Assembly: GCA_963556255.1 (NCBI GenBank)
Contig: OY744616.1
Coordinates: forward strand, 15,556,346 to 15,620,345
Length of the DNA: 64,000 nucleotides
Direction of reading: 5' to 3'
Source: Allolobophora icterica
Lineage: Eukaryota > Annelida > Clitellata > Crassiclitellata > Lumbricidae
Below are positions 36,175 to 48,100 of the stretch, piece by piece; positions within the stretch are counted from its first letter, which is position 1; each line of letters begins with the position of its first letter. The notes beneath the pieces were generated by a model. It saw only the letters and a program-made list of their open reading frames with translations. It ran no database searches and was not told the DNA's origin. The position numbers and the translations under genes are program-made.

Positions 36175-39100
36175 TTTTTCTTTAATTAAGCGCCTGCAAA
36201 CGCACTGCGCTGTACAGTAAACATACATATAGTAGAAACGGCAGCCACGCAGGGCGCCTTACATACATGTATACAGTAGAAGCACATGATAACAGTTTTA
36301 CAGGAGTCGAATATAACTGTATTTAAGCGGCAGCCACACGGCGCCAATCATGGCCTACTCTTCATTTTACCACCGCCACCTAGCGAGTGGAAGGCTGAAA
36401 AAACCTAACGGAGGTCTACGGGGTTCGATCTTGGTACCTTCAGCTCTTCACGCCAGTGTGTTATCCATTACTCTACGGACCCCCACTCTGTAATCGCTGA
36501 GGGCAGATTTGAAAGGGATTTATTTTGAGGCAGTGTTCTTTGTGCGAACGTATATGAGGACCATAGTTGGTAAATGGTGTTTAATGAAATGTCTTTTATT
36601 TATAATTTAACGTTTGTTTGTAAATGAAAAAATCTCTTAATTTTAACCTTGTGAAGCAATGGAAAGGGTTCTGGAACCATTTACTGGAGTGTCTGTTTGT
36701 TGAATTGATGTTTGTGTCTTCTTCATTCGAGTGGGAAAGTGTTGTAAAACGCAGCTTTGGAGAAGTTTGATTTCCTTTCAGTTTTTGTATTAGAATATTT
36801 TATTATCTTTTCTTTTCTTGATCGTTATCTGGAAAACTCCGCAGGGTATTGAGCAATGAGCTCTGAATATTTAGAAAATTAACTCCAGAGATTAACTGTT
36901 AAGTATATGAATAAATCTCTTTATATTGACGTTGCTGTTAGTCCTCCACCGCTGTATTCTAGTTTCAAATCCTTTTGTGTAATGTGACATTGAAAATTGG
37001 TTGTCAAACCATGAAATGTGAAAGGAAAGGCTTTAACTGTTGGGTTACTGTTCTCGTACTTGCTTGTCAAATCAAAATGCTTCAACTCCAGGACTATACT
37101 TTTGAAAATTATTATGAATAGAGGAGCATAGTAAATCAACATTTCTTAATAATGGCACTAGAGCAGCTAACACTTTGTCTAATCACCTGTCCAGCTTGAG
37201 TTTAATTCCGAGGTCCGTCATGTGATTTTGAGGTAGATTGTAGTGTCGTAGTGTGTGCTACTTTAGAGGCCATCATCTTCGATGTGAGCAACTTTTAAAA
37301 TGCAAAACATTTAGTTTTAAATACCGGGTATTAGCAATAACCGAAAGGTCATTATTAAAGTTAAAAGAGGTCATCTGGAAGTTTGCCAGGCATTTTGGCT
37401 GTTGCTGAAAGGTGAGTGGAGAGCATGGTTTGACTTGTTTCGCAGCTGGCTGTGAGTCCTGTTGTCTGTAGAAGCTGCTGAATGACTTGCACTTGTTTAT
37501 CTTGGAGGCGGCCATCTTAACCTTGCATGAAGACTTTCTTTCAAAATTATGTCATGCCAGCATCTGGACAGTTTTGGGAAATTTTTTTACTTGCATCTGG
37601 AGAAAAATTTCACATGAAGTTTTTAACAAATTAACCAGTAACAACTAATGGTGTCCGTGTATTTCTTTTGCATACTGGTCCATGGAAATATATTATTATT
37701 ATTATTACTTTTATTATTATTACAAAAATATTTAATGTGCACAAGGCCACAAAGAAATGTAATTCTGCGGCGTAGTTAGCCAGTTGGAAGGTGAAATTAT
37801 CTATTGCGTTGCAGTTAGATATCCAGCTGTTTGAAAGCCAGTGAGAAACAGTGACCTTTGACTTTGAGGCGTTCCTGGTAGAAAGAGAATGAGCTGAAAC
37901 TTCGGAGTAACATTGCTAGTCGGTCCCATTATGGTTTGGTGTCTGGGACTTTATAAAGCGCCTCTCACAGTGCAAACTATTCGGAGCACTCTAAGTGTGT
38001 GAGCCTCGTGGAAACAGAAAAGACTTTACACGATGAACAATGGAGAGCAAGAACCTAGTAAGTAGGGTACAACTCAGTACTGACAGAAGGGAGTTCCATA
38101 GCTATGGACCCATGACAGCGAAGGGGCAAGACTGAACCAGGGCAGACCTCACCCAAGGAACGAACAGATCAAGCCATTTCAGAGAACGTAGGGGTTGACG
38201 AGAAGAAGCAGAGAGCGGTTTGCGCATCAGGTCACAAAGGTAGCTGGAGCTAAACCCTGTTGCGCGTTAGAGACAAGTGTTATGACCTTGAAGTGGATAT
38301 GAGCGAGCGGAGACAGGAAGCCAATTGAAGACATTAGTCATGTTAGTAGAGATGGAGCAATGGGGTTATGGCATGGAATGCTTGGAGTGAGCCCACGACA
38401 GCTCTGTATCATAGCTCATTCAAAAGACCAATACCCTAAGTTTGCAGACTGTGGGTAGGGATTGTGCTGGAAGCCAATGCCATTGACTGAGTAGATGTAA
38501 GGAGTTTTTATTCGAAGGTTAGATGCATAGGTTAGAGTGTAAGCGCCTCTACGTGTTCTGATGCCTGTTCGCATACTGGGTGGTGGCTTATTTCACAGAT
38601 TTGAATCTGAGACTAACAGGGTTGTACTTGGGGGCCTTAAATGATGTCTCACCCATTAAAGCGGGCAGCGGCGGTGAAGGACCTCACCCGAATTATAAAT
38701 TAATTGAAAATGAGCAGGGTCTACAGTCGTTTAGAAAATGTGTACATTTACATTTACATTTGCATGTACACATGAACCACAGAATTTGTTTGTATGCGTA
38801 TTGATTGAAACCTGCCAAAGGGGTTGCCAAATTGTAGGTTGTCTAGTTGGTTGTTGCCAAGATGAATGTTCTTTTGATTTTTAATTAATGTTAAGTAACG
38901 AGTAGAGCCTTTTTGTACTTTTGTGTAGGCAATGTTTGCTAAGAATCTGCTAATGCCTTTTGCTAAATGTTTACGAGATGTCGTACAACATTTGGACTTC
39001 ACTAACATGTCTTGTATGCACTACATATTATGCGTTATTTAATCTTTGCTTTCCAGTATGTTTTGCTACCTTCTTATTTTAAGAAAACTTTCCTGTTATG

Positions 39101-42100
39101 CTTAAGTAAAATTAAGCGACGAGTAACGTCGAGTACTTGTACGTTTCTGCATCAAAGCCAAATTTTTTATCTGGCATTATAACAATTTCTGTAAATTTTA
39201 GTAAAGCTAAGGCAAGGAGCTGATTGTCAGTTCTGCCCATCCATCCTTCCATCCATCCATGCATCCAATGCATCCATCCCATCCATCCATTCATCCATCC
39301 ATCCATCACTTTCAGCTGCAACTTATTAAATTTCCGTAACATCTGTACTATAAAGAGTCTATTTATGCTTAAGTTTCTAAAAAGCATATTTTTTGCTCCT
39401 CATAAATATGAGTATTTTTTCTCAAGTTTTCTTGTCTGATGATAAACCAAGCAGCCTATGATGCTGTTAATTTGGCACACAGTTGAGGCTGCTGGATGAC
39501 TATTGGTGTGGGGAAACATTCGAAGAATTATGGACAAACTATGAACTATTCTTTGCAATATATATAATTAACCAGTGCAAAGTGAATATTTTAAACTGTG
39601 AGCAGCAACAGTGAGAAGTGTAGCTGATGACTTTGAGATGTGGAGGGTGTTCCAGTTTTTGTTCCACATTGTATTCAATTCTATGGTACTGTGAAATTTG
39701 TTACAGTTATCAGTGTCTTTGGAACTGTTAAAGATTATCCAAATAATCCACCACAGAACATTGGTATAAGTGGCCAAATATTGTTGATGTTGGTTCTCAC
39801 CCTGCCTTGCATACATTTTTGATTTGAACTCCCAAATAAGGTTTTTATTATTATGACTTTCAATAATTTTACTATCCTGGATGGTAAATTCCTCGTGTCT
39901 CCCAGTTGTCCTATTTTTGTGATGATCTGGTCGTGCTCTTTCTGAACTTCGTTATTCAGTGAAAGTCTGAATTGTGCATCCCAATGGTTCCTTTATCCAT
40001 GTTATGGTTTTTCTGTGGACGATATTGATGAGTTTTTCTATCTGAATTTTCAGGGTGACCCTGGAACACCTGGTGCTGCTGGTTTTGATGGTGATAAAGG
40101 AGAACCGGTAAGTTCATTTCATTTTCATTTTTTATTCGGTAACCATCCAGAGAAACAAAACAAAGATACAATAATACATAACAGAATAGTATGTTACACT
40201 GGAGACCCAAAAGGGATCGCAGACTCCGCTAGATAGGGCCACCTTAGTAGTAGATTAAAAAGAGAAAAGTATGGCCTAAATTGCTCATCAGATGTTCCTA
40301 GGAAAAATGTCAAAAGTAGAAGAAAAAACATAACCAAACATAACTACATCACGCATGGTAAACAGAAAATATCAAAGTAACAGAAGAAACATCCAACTAG
40401 ACTATTAACTTAACTAAAGTTGCCAAGTAAATAAAAAAGCAGCCGTTTACGATATATTTAAATTTACATTGAACGAAGTGTGAAACGAAGGTCCGTTGAA
40501 ATGTCGCCATTTGTAAAAAGTTAAGTCATTGGGTCATTAATATTCATTAATTGGAAGCGGCCAATGAGAGGAGTATAACATGCAAATGTTGACTTCATGA
40601 CATTTGTGTTCGTTTATATTATTAATAATAATATTGTTTAATAATGATCTATTGTTTGGTTTCAGGGTCTAAATGGAATAATAGGAATGAAAGGAGAGAA
40701 GGGTCGACATGGTCCCGCTGGACCGAGAGTGAGTCATCGAGAAACAATTTGGTCTATAATCACTTTTTTAAATCTTGGAAAATGTGTAATCATGATTAAC
40801 AAAGAACAATCATTGTGCAATCTATCTATCTATCTATAATGAACTTCTATAGCACCCCTTCAAGAAATCTACTCAGTGGCGCTCCCGACCCAGGCCCGGT
40901 CAAAAAGAAAGGTCTTAAGAAGGCCATAGAAAGTACCTGAGAGGTCTCTAGGGAGAGAGCGAAGGGAGAGAGGGAGGTCGTTCCAAGCGGTAGGACCCAC
41001 CACGGAGAATGCCCTACGCTGCGCCATAGCAGTACGCGCATAGGGGACAGCAAAATCACCCCGGGAGGCCGAGCGCAAGGCACGGCGCCCCGCACAAGCG
41101 GAAGTTAAAGTAAAGAGCTCGCAGAGGTAGGCCGGGGCCCGCCCTAGGACACAATGCCACGCCATGGTGGAGACCCTGTAATGAATGCGATGCTGGACAG
41201 GAAGCCAATGGAGAACGTCTCGCATAAATTCAGAGACGTGGTCAAACCTGGAGATACCGCCAACCAAGCGTGCAGCCGACCGCAAAACCCTCTCTAGACA
41301 AACAATGCGAGTCTGAGGAAGTCCAACAAAGAGAGAGGAGCAATAATCCAAACGATTGACAATAAATGCATGTACCAGAGTGGAAGCCGCGGAGAATGAA
41401 AGAGAGCGGGATACGACACGCAGCTGGCGCAGTTGATAGTAGCAAGCACGAGTCAGTTCATGAATGTGCTTAGAAAAGGAGAGTTCTTGGTCAAGAATGA
41501 CACCTAGGTCACGAACAGAAGTAGAAAAAGTAAAGGAGGGGAATTCAGTGGCAAGAAACGTCAAATCAAGCTTGGCCAGCTGTTGACGAGTGCCAAACCA
41601 TATGTACTGAGTCTTCGAAGGATTGAGACGCAGACGATTGGATAGGGAAGAGCAGTTTACTTACTTGCTTCATTATTTCTAAGCATACTCAATTGCTTCC
41701 AAATGCACACCACTTGCTGTGCTTGCTCGCTCACTCACTTGTTCATGCCCTTCAGCATGGTGTTATCATTTTGGCCCAAAAAACTTGGAGATTTGTTGAA
41801 GAACATGGGAGTAGTTGAAAATCATGAAGAGTATAAACATATAGTGGAAATTTTGACCTGTCTCAAAATGTTTTGTAGTAACCAAATGTAACAGAATTGG
41901 AGGAACAAATCAAACAAAGGATATGTGACTGATCATTGGGTGAATTCTCAATACTAAGTATACAGACAACAAGAGTATTATATAAACCTCAAGAACAGCG
42001 AGTCATTTCCAACTCGAGTGAGCTGCAAGACTTCGAGAAGAAGAACTGTGCTTAGCTTTTACCAACTGAGGTTCAGAAATGCTCCATGTTTATTTTGTGT

Positions 42101-45100
42101 GTTTTTCTTAGGGCAAAGAAGGAATACCGGGAGAACCTGGTCAACTTGGATTCAAGGTGAGACATCAGTGCGCTTACTGATGCCACTAAATTCTGCACTA
42201 TGTCAAGTTGTGACTCAAAAAATCTTTTAATTTTCCAGATGGAAAAATTATTGTGCTAGTTCAGTATTTAGTTCGTTAGCCATCTGGACATTTAATATCG
42301 TCCCTTTCAAGTACCTAAAAAATTAGGCTTATTTGCGCTTCAGTGGAAAAATAAAATTGGGCTTGAGGATCGTTGCAAATAATAATAATAGATAATAATA
42401 ATATAAGAAAATGAGAAATTACTTTGCCATACTGTGATAAAAGAAACATTAAATTTGTCAAGTCACGTGGAAACTGGACTTGTCCTTAAAAGTGTTCAGT
42501 GTGTGTTGAAATAATGATATGCTTAATGTTTCTTGGATTGTAAAAGGGTTAAGACCACGGTCAACTGATGCCCTGTTGGTTTCGATAACTCTGATTTTGA
42601 CGGCACTAGTTTGGAATAGATTTGATTAAACTCTTTAGAATTCGTATGTTTTGTTTTAATCATTTGCTTCTAGTTGTGACTGTACCAGGTGTCTGACTTT
42701 TCCAGGGAGATCGAGGCCGTGATGGAGACCTTGGAGTTCCCGGTTATGACGGTAAAAAGGGAGAGAGAGGATATCCAGGAGATCGAGGTCATCCGGGAGA
42801 ACCAGGACGAGATTCTGTAAGCTGGTTATATGTTCAATGGCTTTACCTTTGTTTGAGAGAATTATAGGTCCGTACGCCGCCGCTGCGTACGGACCCTGGG
42901 CAAGTCCTTCACTCGCAATTGCTCGTGGCGCTTCGGCGTGAAAATTCCGGCACAGTATCAAATGCTGTAGTCGGGAGCGCCTCTGAGTAGTAGTTAGACT
43001 TCGAGAGGCGCTATAGAAATATCCGGAATAAAAATTAAATTAAATAAATATAAAGAACGTGAACAGTAATAAATGAACGGTGGTTATTTAGACTTTGTCT
43101 AGAGAAACTCCGTCTGACTTGGTAGGAATTCAAGGGATTGAGAACACCTTTGAATATAGAAACTGTACTGTTTAGTTGTGCTGGAGTCGGGAGTGCCTCT
43201 GAGTAGCCCTCTTGAAGAGGCGTTATATAAATGTCCAAATAAATGAATAGGAAAGAACCTCAATGTGTAAACTTGTGCCACCATCTTCTTGTTACTACGG
43301 CATCATTGTTTTGTTAACTATTTTTTGCATTGTCCATTATGTATGCCTGTTGAGGCACTTGCTGTCTGGGTCCTGTTTCTTGACTACAGAGGAATACAGG
43401 ACAGGCTAGAGGAAGGTGGTACATTCTACAGCTGCAGTGAGATTACTAGGGTGGTGCACCAAAACTCGGTTGTTATTATTATTATAATTGCTGTTGTTGT
43501 CGTTGTTAACTATTGCTACTGTCTTGGCATGGTAATGGTATGGTAATTACAAATTTCTATTGTGCCACTTCTAGACTCATCAGAGGTGCTGGTGTTTTGT
43601 CAAGTGCTAACACTGAACCTTTTAAAGCCACATTTGCATATGTTACTGTGGTTATTCCTGTTTGCAGTACCATTCTATTTTGCTATTTCATTTATATTCT
43701 ATATCAAGTGACAGTCATGTAATTGTTCTGCTTATGGACTGTTCAGTTCACACTTCAAGATCTCCACTGATTGATGGCTCATAATTAATTTGACAATGGC
43801 TCTGCTGGGGCTTTCATCATTGATTAAATTACATTTGTAAATAACACTTACTTAGCCTGATTTAAGAACCAGGACAAAATCTCCTTTGCGCAGCAAAATA
43901 TAATCAAGGAAGAATCAGTTTCATCAAGTACCAGGTACTGTAATAATGTTCATCAAGTACTGTAATAATGTTCAGTTGCTTAATATATTGTGTTGGTCAT
44001 ATTTTGGGTGTAGGTCACGGGCGGTGGTACGCCTTGCCTTCCTGGTGCGCATGGAGATAAAGGAGAGCGAGGAGATCGTGGGCGTGACGGATGGGATGGT
44101 CAGCCTGGAGAAAAAGGATTTCCAGGCGATCTGGGTGGACGTGGAGTGCCTGGACCTCCAGGTTATGAAGGAAGGCCAGGTGGTCTAGGAATTAAAGGAG
44201 AACCAGGACTCCCAGGTGAGGAGCGTGTGATTGATTGGGAAATTTTGTAGAGCATAAGATATAGTCTCCAGGTATTCCATAAAGATGTAGTCAAAGATGT
44301 TTTCTCTGGACCTTGTTCTGAATGGACAAACTTCTGAGGATACATGCAGAATTAAAAGTGATGAGGTAGCATTTTCAGTAGCATTTGCGTGTTCAGTTAT
44401 GCGCTGAAGAGAATTTGCTTCGTTTGTCGTACGCAGTGTTTTCTTGTATTCAGTTTTCTGTTTACTTCTAATTCATTATGCTATTGTACTATATCATATC
44501 TCAAATTGCTTTGCGCTTAATTGTGCTGTACTGACAACCGAGTTATTAGAACAACCAAATAGTTAATACAAACAACATATAGAACAATCAATGAGTAATA
44601 GTCGGTGTTTTAATAGGATGCCCTAAAGGGAAGGTCCCCAACGTCCCCCGAGCACGCACTTCCACTAGACAGCATAAGGGCTTTCTCGGTCGTGGGTCCC
44701 TCTCTGTGGAATGGCTTACCCTCCGACTTGCGTTCTCTCCCACGGGACATGTCTAGTACCTTTTATAAGAACCTCAAGACTTTCCTTTTTGAGCGGGCTT
44801 GGGTCGGGAGCGCCTCTGAGTAGTCGCCTTGAAGGGGCGCTATATAAATTTAGTTGATTGATCACAGGCAGAACGGATGTTCACAAGTCATTAAAACAAA
44901 TGTCAAAGGTATAATCATTAGTAACAGGTTGGTTCTATCAACTTATCTAGAAATGAAATAGAAGTTTAAGCAAAATAATACAACAAGCATAGCACAATAA
45001 TATAATGAGTTAACAGATCACATAGAATAATTAAGAGTTCACCTATCTATTAATTTATTAATTATTAGTATTTAAATGTATTAAATGTCAAAGGCATTAT

Positions 45101-48100
45101 CTAGACACCCATTAAGCAACTAAAAAACAATGTCGATAAGTACAGAGAAGTGGTTTATAATATAGGACCTTAAAAGGGTTTTAAATCTACTTAAGGGCCG
45201 GACCAGAGTTAGATCAGCTGGCAGAGCATTCCATAGTTGAGGGCCCTGACATTTAATCGAGAAACGTTTTAGATTAATACGGGCAAGATCAGGGCGGTAA
45301 TGTCGAGCGGTACACGTGAGGTGTTGATGGATCATGTCACCCCTCTCAAAATAAGAAGCCAAAGATGGTGGTAATAATTTATGATGGAATCGATTCATGA
45401 AAACATTACATTGAAATATATTTAGTTGGTATATGGTCAAAATTCTTTTGTCAATGAATATGAGTTTAGTACTGGCTCTCCAGTGGATGTTAAATACAGT
45501 ACGCACAGCAGTTTTTTGTAGTTTACTTATTTTTACATTGCTCTAGTAAACTTAACTTGTCTCCTGTTTAGAATAATTTACCGATGCTAATGAACCAATC
45601 TTTTCCAGGTACAAAGGGTGCTTCTGGGTTCCCAGGACAATCAGGCCGTACCGGTGGAAAAGGCGAAACTGGATTTAAAGGTGAACCAGGGCAGTCGATA
45701 CCAGGTCCACCCGGAAGAACCGCATTGGATGGAAGAGATGGCACATCTGGCTCTAGAGGACTGCCAGGATTGGATGGGCCTCCAGGGCTTCCAGGCGACA
45801 CTCCAGATGGAGAGGTTGGTCCTCCTGGGGTCGATGGACCAAAGGGAGAAAAGGGCTTCGCTGGAACTGGTGGTCGTGATGGGCGTCCAGGACTATTTGG
45901 ACAAAAGGGTGGGTCTTTATATTTTGCAGTCAAAGGATAAATATTTTGTTGATTCTATTCAGCGACTTATGTTGCATTTAGCACATCGTCGGCTAAACCA
46001 CTAAATGGCACAAAACCTTAGTTCTACAGCAGAGATAAATTTGTTGTCTTTGAGAGCTGAACAGAATCTTACATTATATTGCTGTTTGTTAGTGGTATTG
46101 CATTTCGATAAGGTTATGTTCTAAACACAAACTGGATTCCAACAGCACTCCTTCTAATGCACATCATTGTAGTGCAAATAATAAAATAATTAGTTGTAAA
46201 ACAGTGCAAATTATACTATCAATAGTATTTGCACTTGTGTGATGTGGGTTACGAAAGAAGAGTTCAGTGTATATAGAGTTTGATAAATTTGTAAACACTT
46301 GATAAGATTTTGACAGATTTTCTGCCAAAATTGTCAGAGGGTTAACCGAAAACAGGAGTTAGAAGAGACTCCGATCACCTGGATAAACGCAGAGAATGCC
46401 AAATGCTGAACCATATACACATGACAAGCCTGACGGGTGATGGTGATAGAGGAGCTGGAGGCTGATGATAGTGGGTGAGCGGTAAGATTGGTGGAGGAAT
46501 GGAGTATGAGTGGAATTCAGGAGAGAAATCGTTGTAGAGTTGAGATGGAGAGTGGATGCAGAGCATTTATATATATATTCGACCAGCCTCAAATCCTTCG
46601 ACATTCTCTGTGCAAGAGCTGACAATGCTCTCTTTTCAGTGGTGCTCCAAAACCCTGGCCACGTTCTCCACTACCTGCTCCCCCTCCCAAAATCAGAACC
46701 TATGATATGCGTCCCCGTTCGCATAACAGGGAGATCCCTAAGGCAGACGCGCTAGCGCGAAAGAATTTCCTAACAAGGATGTTATACCAGTGAAATCTCA
46801 CACAATTGTTAGGCCTCTTTTCGCTTCCCCGTTCTATAGTCCTTTTTTTTCTTAGTTTTCTCCTTTTGTGTTTTTTGTGTTTCATGCCTCTAACTGCATA
46901 ATATGTTTGTAAACCATAGTGCATATGCAGATGGTTCATTAAAGAATATACTTACTTACTTACTTACTTATATGTATTTAACCCTTTGACAATGACAGTG
47001 TACTAAAAGTTACTGGGAAACCACTTTAGCTCATTGTTAAAGTGTTAATTATGTATGCATGTGCAATTGTGTTGTATGTACTTGCTGGTATGTACTGTTG
47101 TGTTGTATGTACTTGCTGGTGTGTATGTGCTGTTGTGTTTGTATGTTTCTGGACACTTTCCCATTCAGCGCATACGTTGGGATAGTTTTTTCCCCAAGAT
47201 TGTACAACATTTTCCCAATGTGTATGTGTCAGCTGGGTAACACAGACGCTTGTAAGTACCTCAAAAAAGTGCGGCCTGTCTTAACTTAAGTGATGTCAGA
47301 GTAAATTAGGAACAGAAGTTTGTTTATTGTTTGTATGCCAAAGTAATGCTCAGATTACTAGTTTGTTTTGTGACATAGGAGCTAATTGGACAGCTCTTAC
47401 CTTGTTACGCAGAGTGTGCAGGTTTCAGCCTCGCCTTGAATAAGTCCATCGCAGTACCATTAGTACCATCAGTTGTTGCTTGCAATCAGATAGTGGTGCT
47501 CATTAAATACTGAAATAATGATATCATGTTCCACTTTGGAATGCCATCTGGTTTTGTGGAACCTTACCATGTTATATTGTTCATTGGATACTAATAACGA
47601 CAATAATAATGCGCATAATAATAATATATACAAATATCTAATAATAATAAATATCAAGTTGCACAGTTGTATTAATGTTTGTGCGTTTGTTGACAGGCGA
47701 TCGTGGGGCTCCGTGTTCGTCCTGTGTTCCTGGATCGAAAGGTGTGAAGGGACACCCAGGTCTAGATGGGATGAAAGGTCTCCGGGGCGACAGGGGCTTG
47801 CAAGGTGAACCAGGACCACCGGGCATCCAAGGAGATGATGGTCTGTCAGGGACGCCTGGACAACCCGGTGGCCCGGTATGGTTGTCCTTAAATCTTGTTT
47901 CTATGATAATTCTATACTTTGCTGTTCTCCTGTTGATATTGATAATATAGAATATGTTAAGACTGTGTGAAAATTAAAACATCGTTAAAGAAATAAAACT
48001 TTTGTGAGGTAAAAAGTTATGGATCTATTGCTATAAAACTGGCTTTGTCTGGATATCTGTCACCTGGCAACTAACTAAACTGTGCCTCAGATTCACATTT

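Larger units (their letters stand above)
35967..40053 (+). other. Collagen intron 9 (4.1 kb)
   Basis: It contains an (AAT)n tract, a tRNA-derived SINE (36175-36488), a decayed LINE end (37945-38345) and a CATC microsatellite (39237-39307). The remaining sequence is unremarkable. Confidence 0.75.
42817..44013 (+). other. Collagen intron 13
   Basis: It holds a SINE with a fold-back 5' end (42867-43050) and an isolated LINE tail (43182-43250). The remaining sequence shows no clear feature. Confidence 0.75.
44216..45608 (+). other. Collagen intron 14
   Basis: It holds LINE ends at 44610-44870 (+) and 45120-45510 (-); nothing else is clear. Confidence 0.75.
45909..47696 (+). other. Collagen intron 15
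   Basis: It holds a LINE end (46545-46975) and the second 71-bp TTAA element (46978-47048), then AT-rich sequence with AATAAT runs near 47600-47650. Confidence 0.75.

Noticed and set aside
45568..45933. Minus-strand Pro-rich frame of 121 codons
   Set aside because: It is the reverse complement of collagen exon 15; Gly-X-Y exons give Pro/Ser-rich antisense frames. Similar shadows occur opposite exons 8, 16, 24 and 26.
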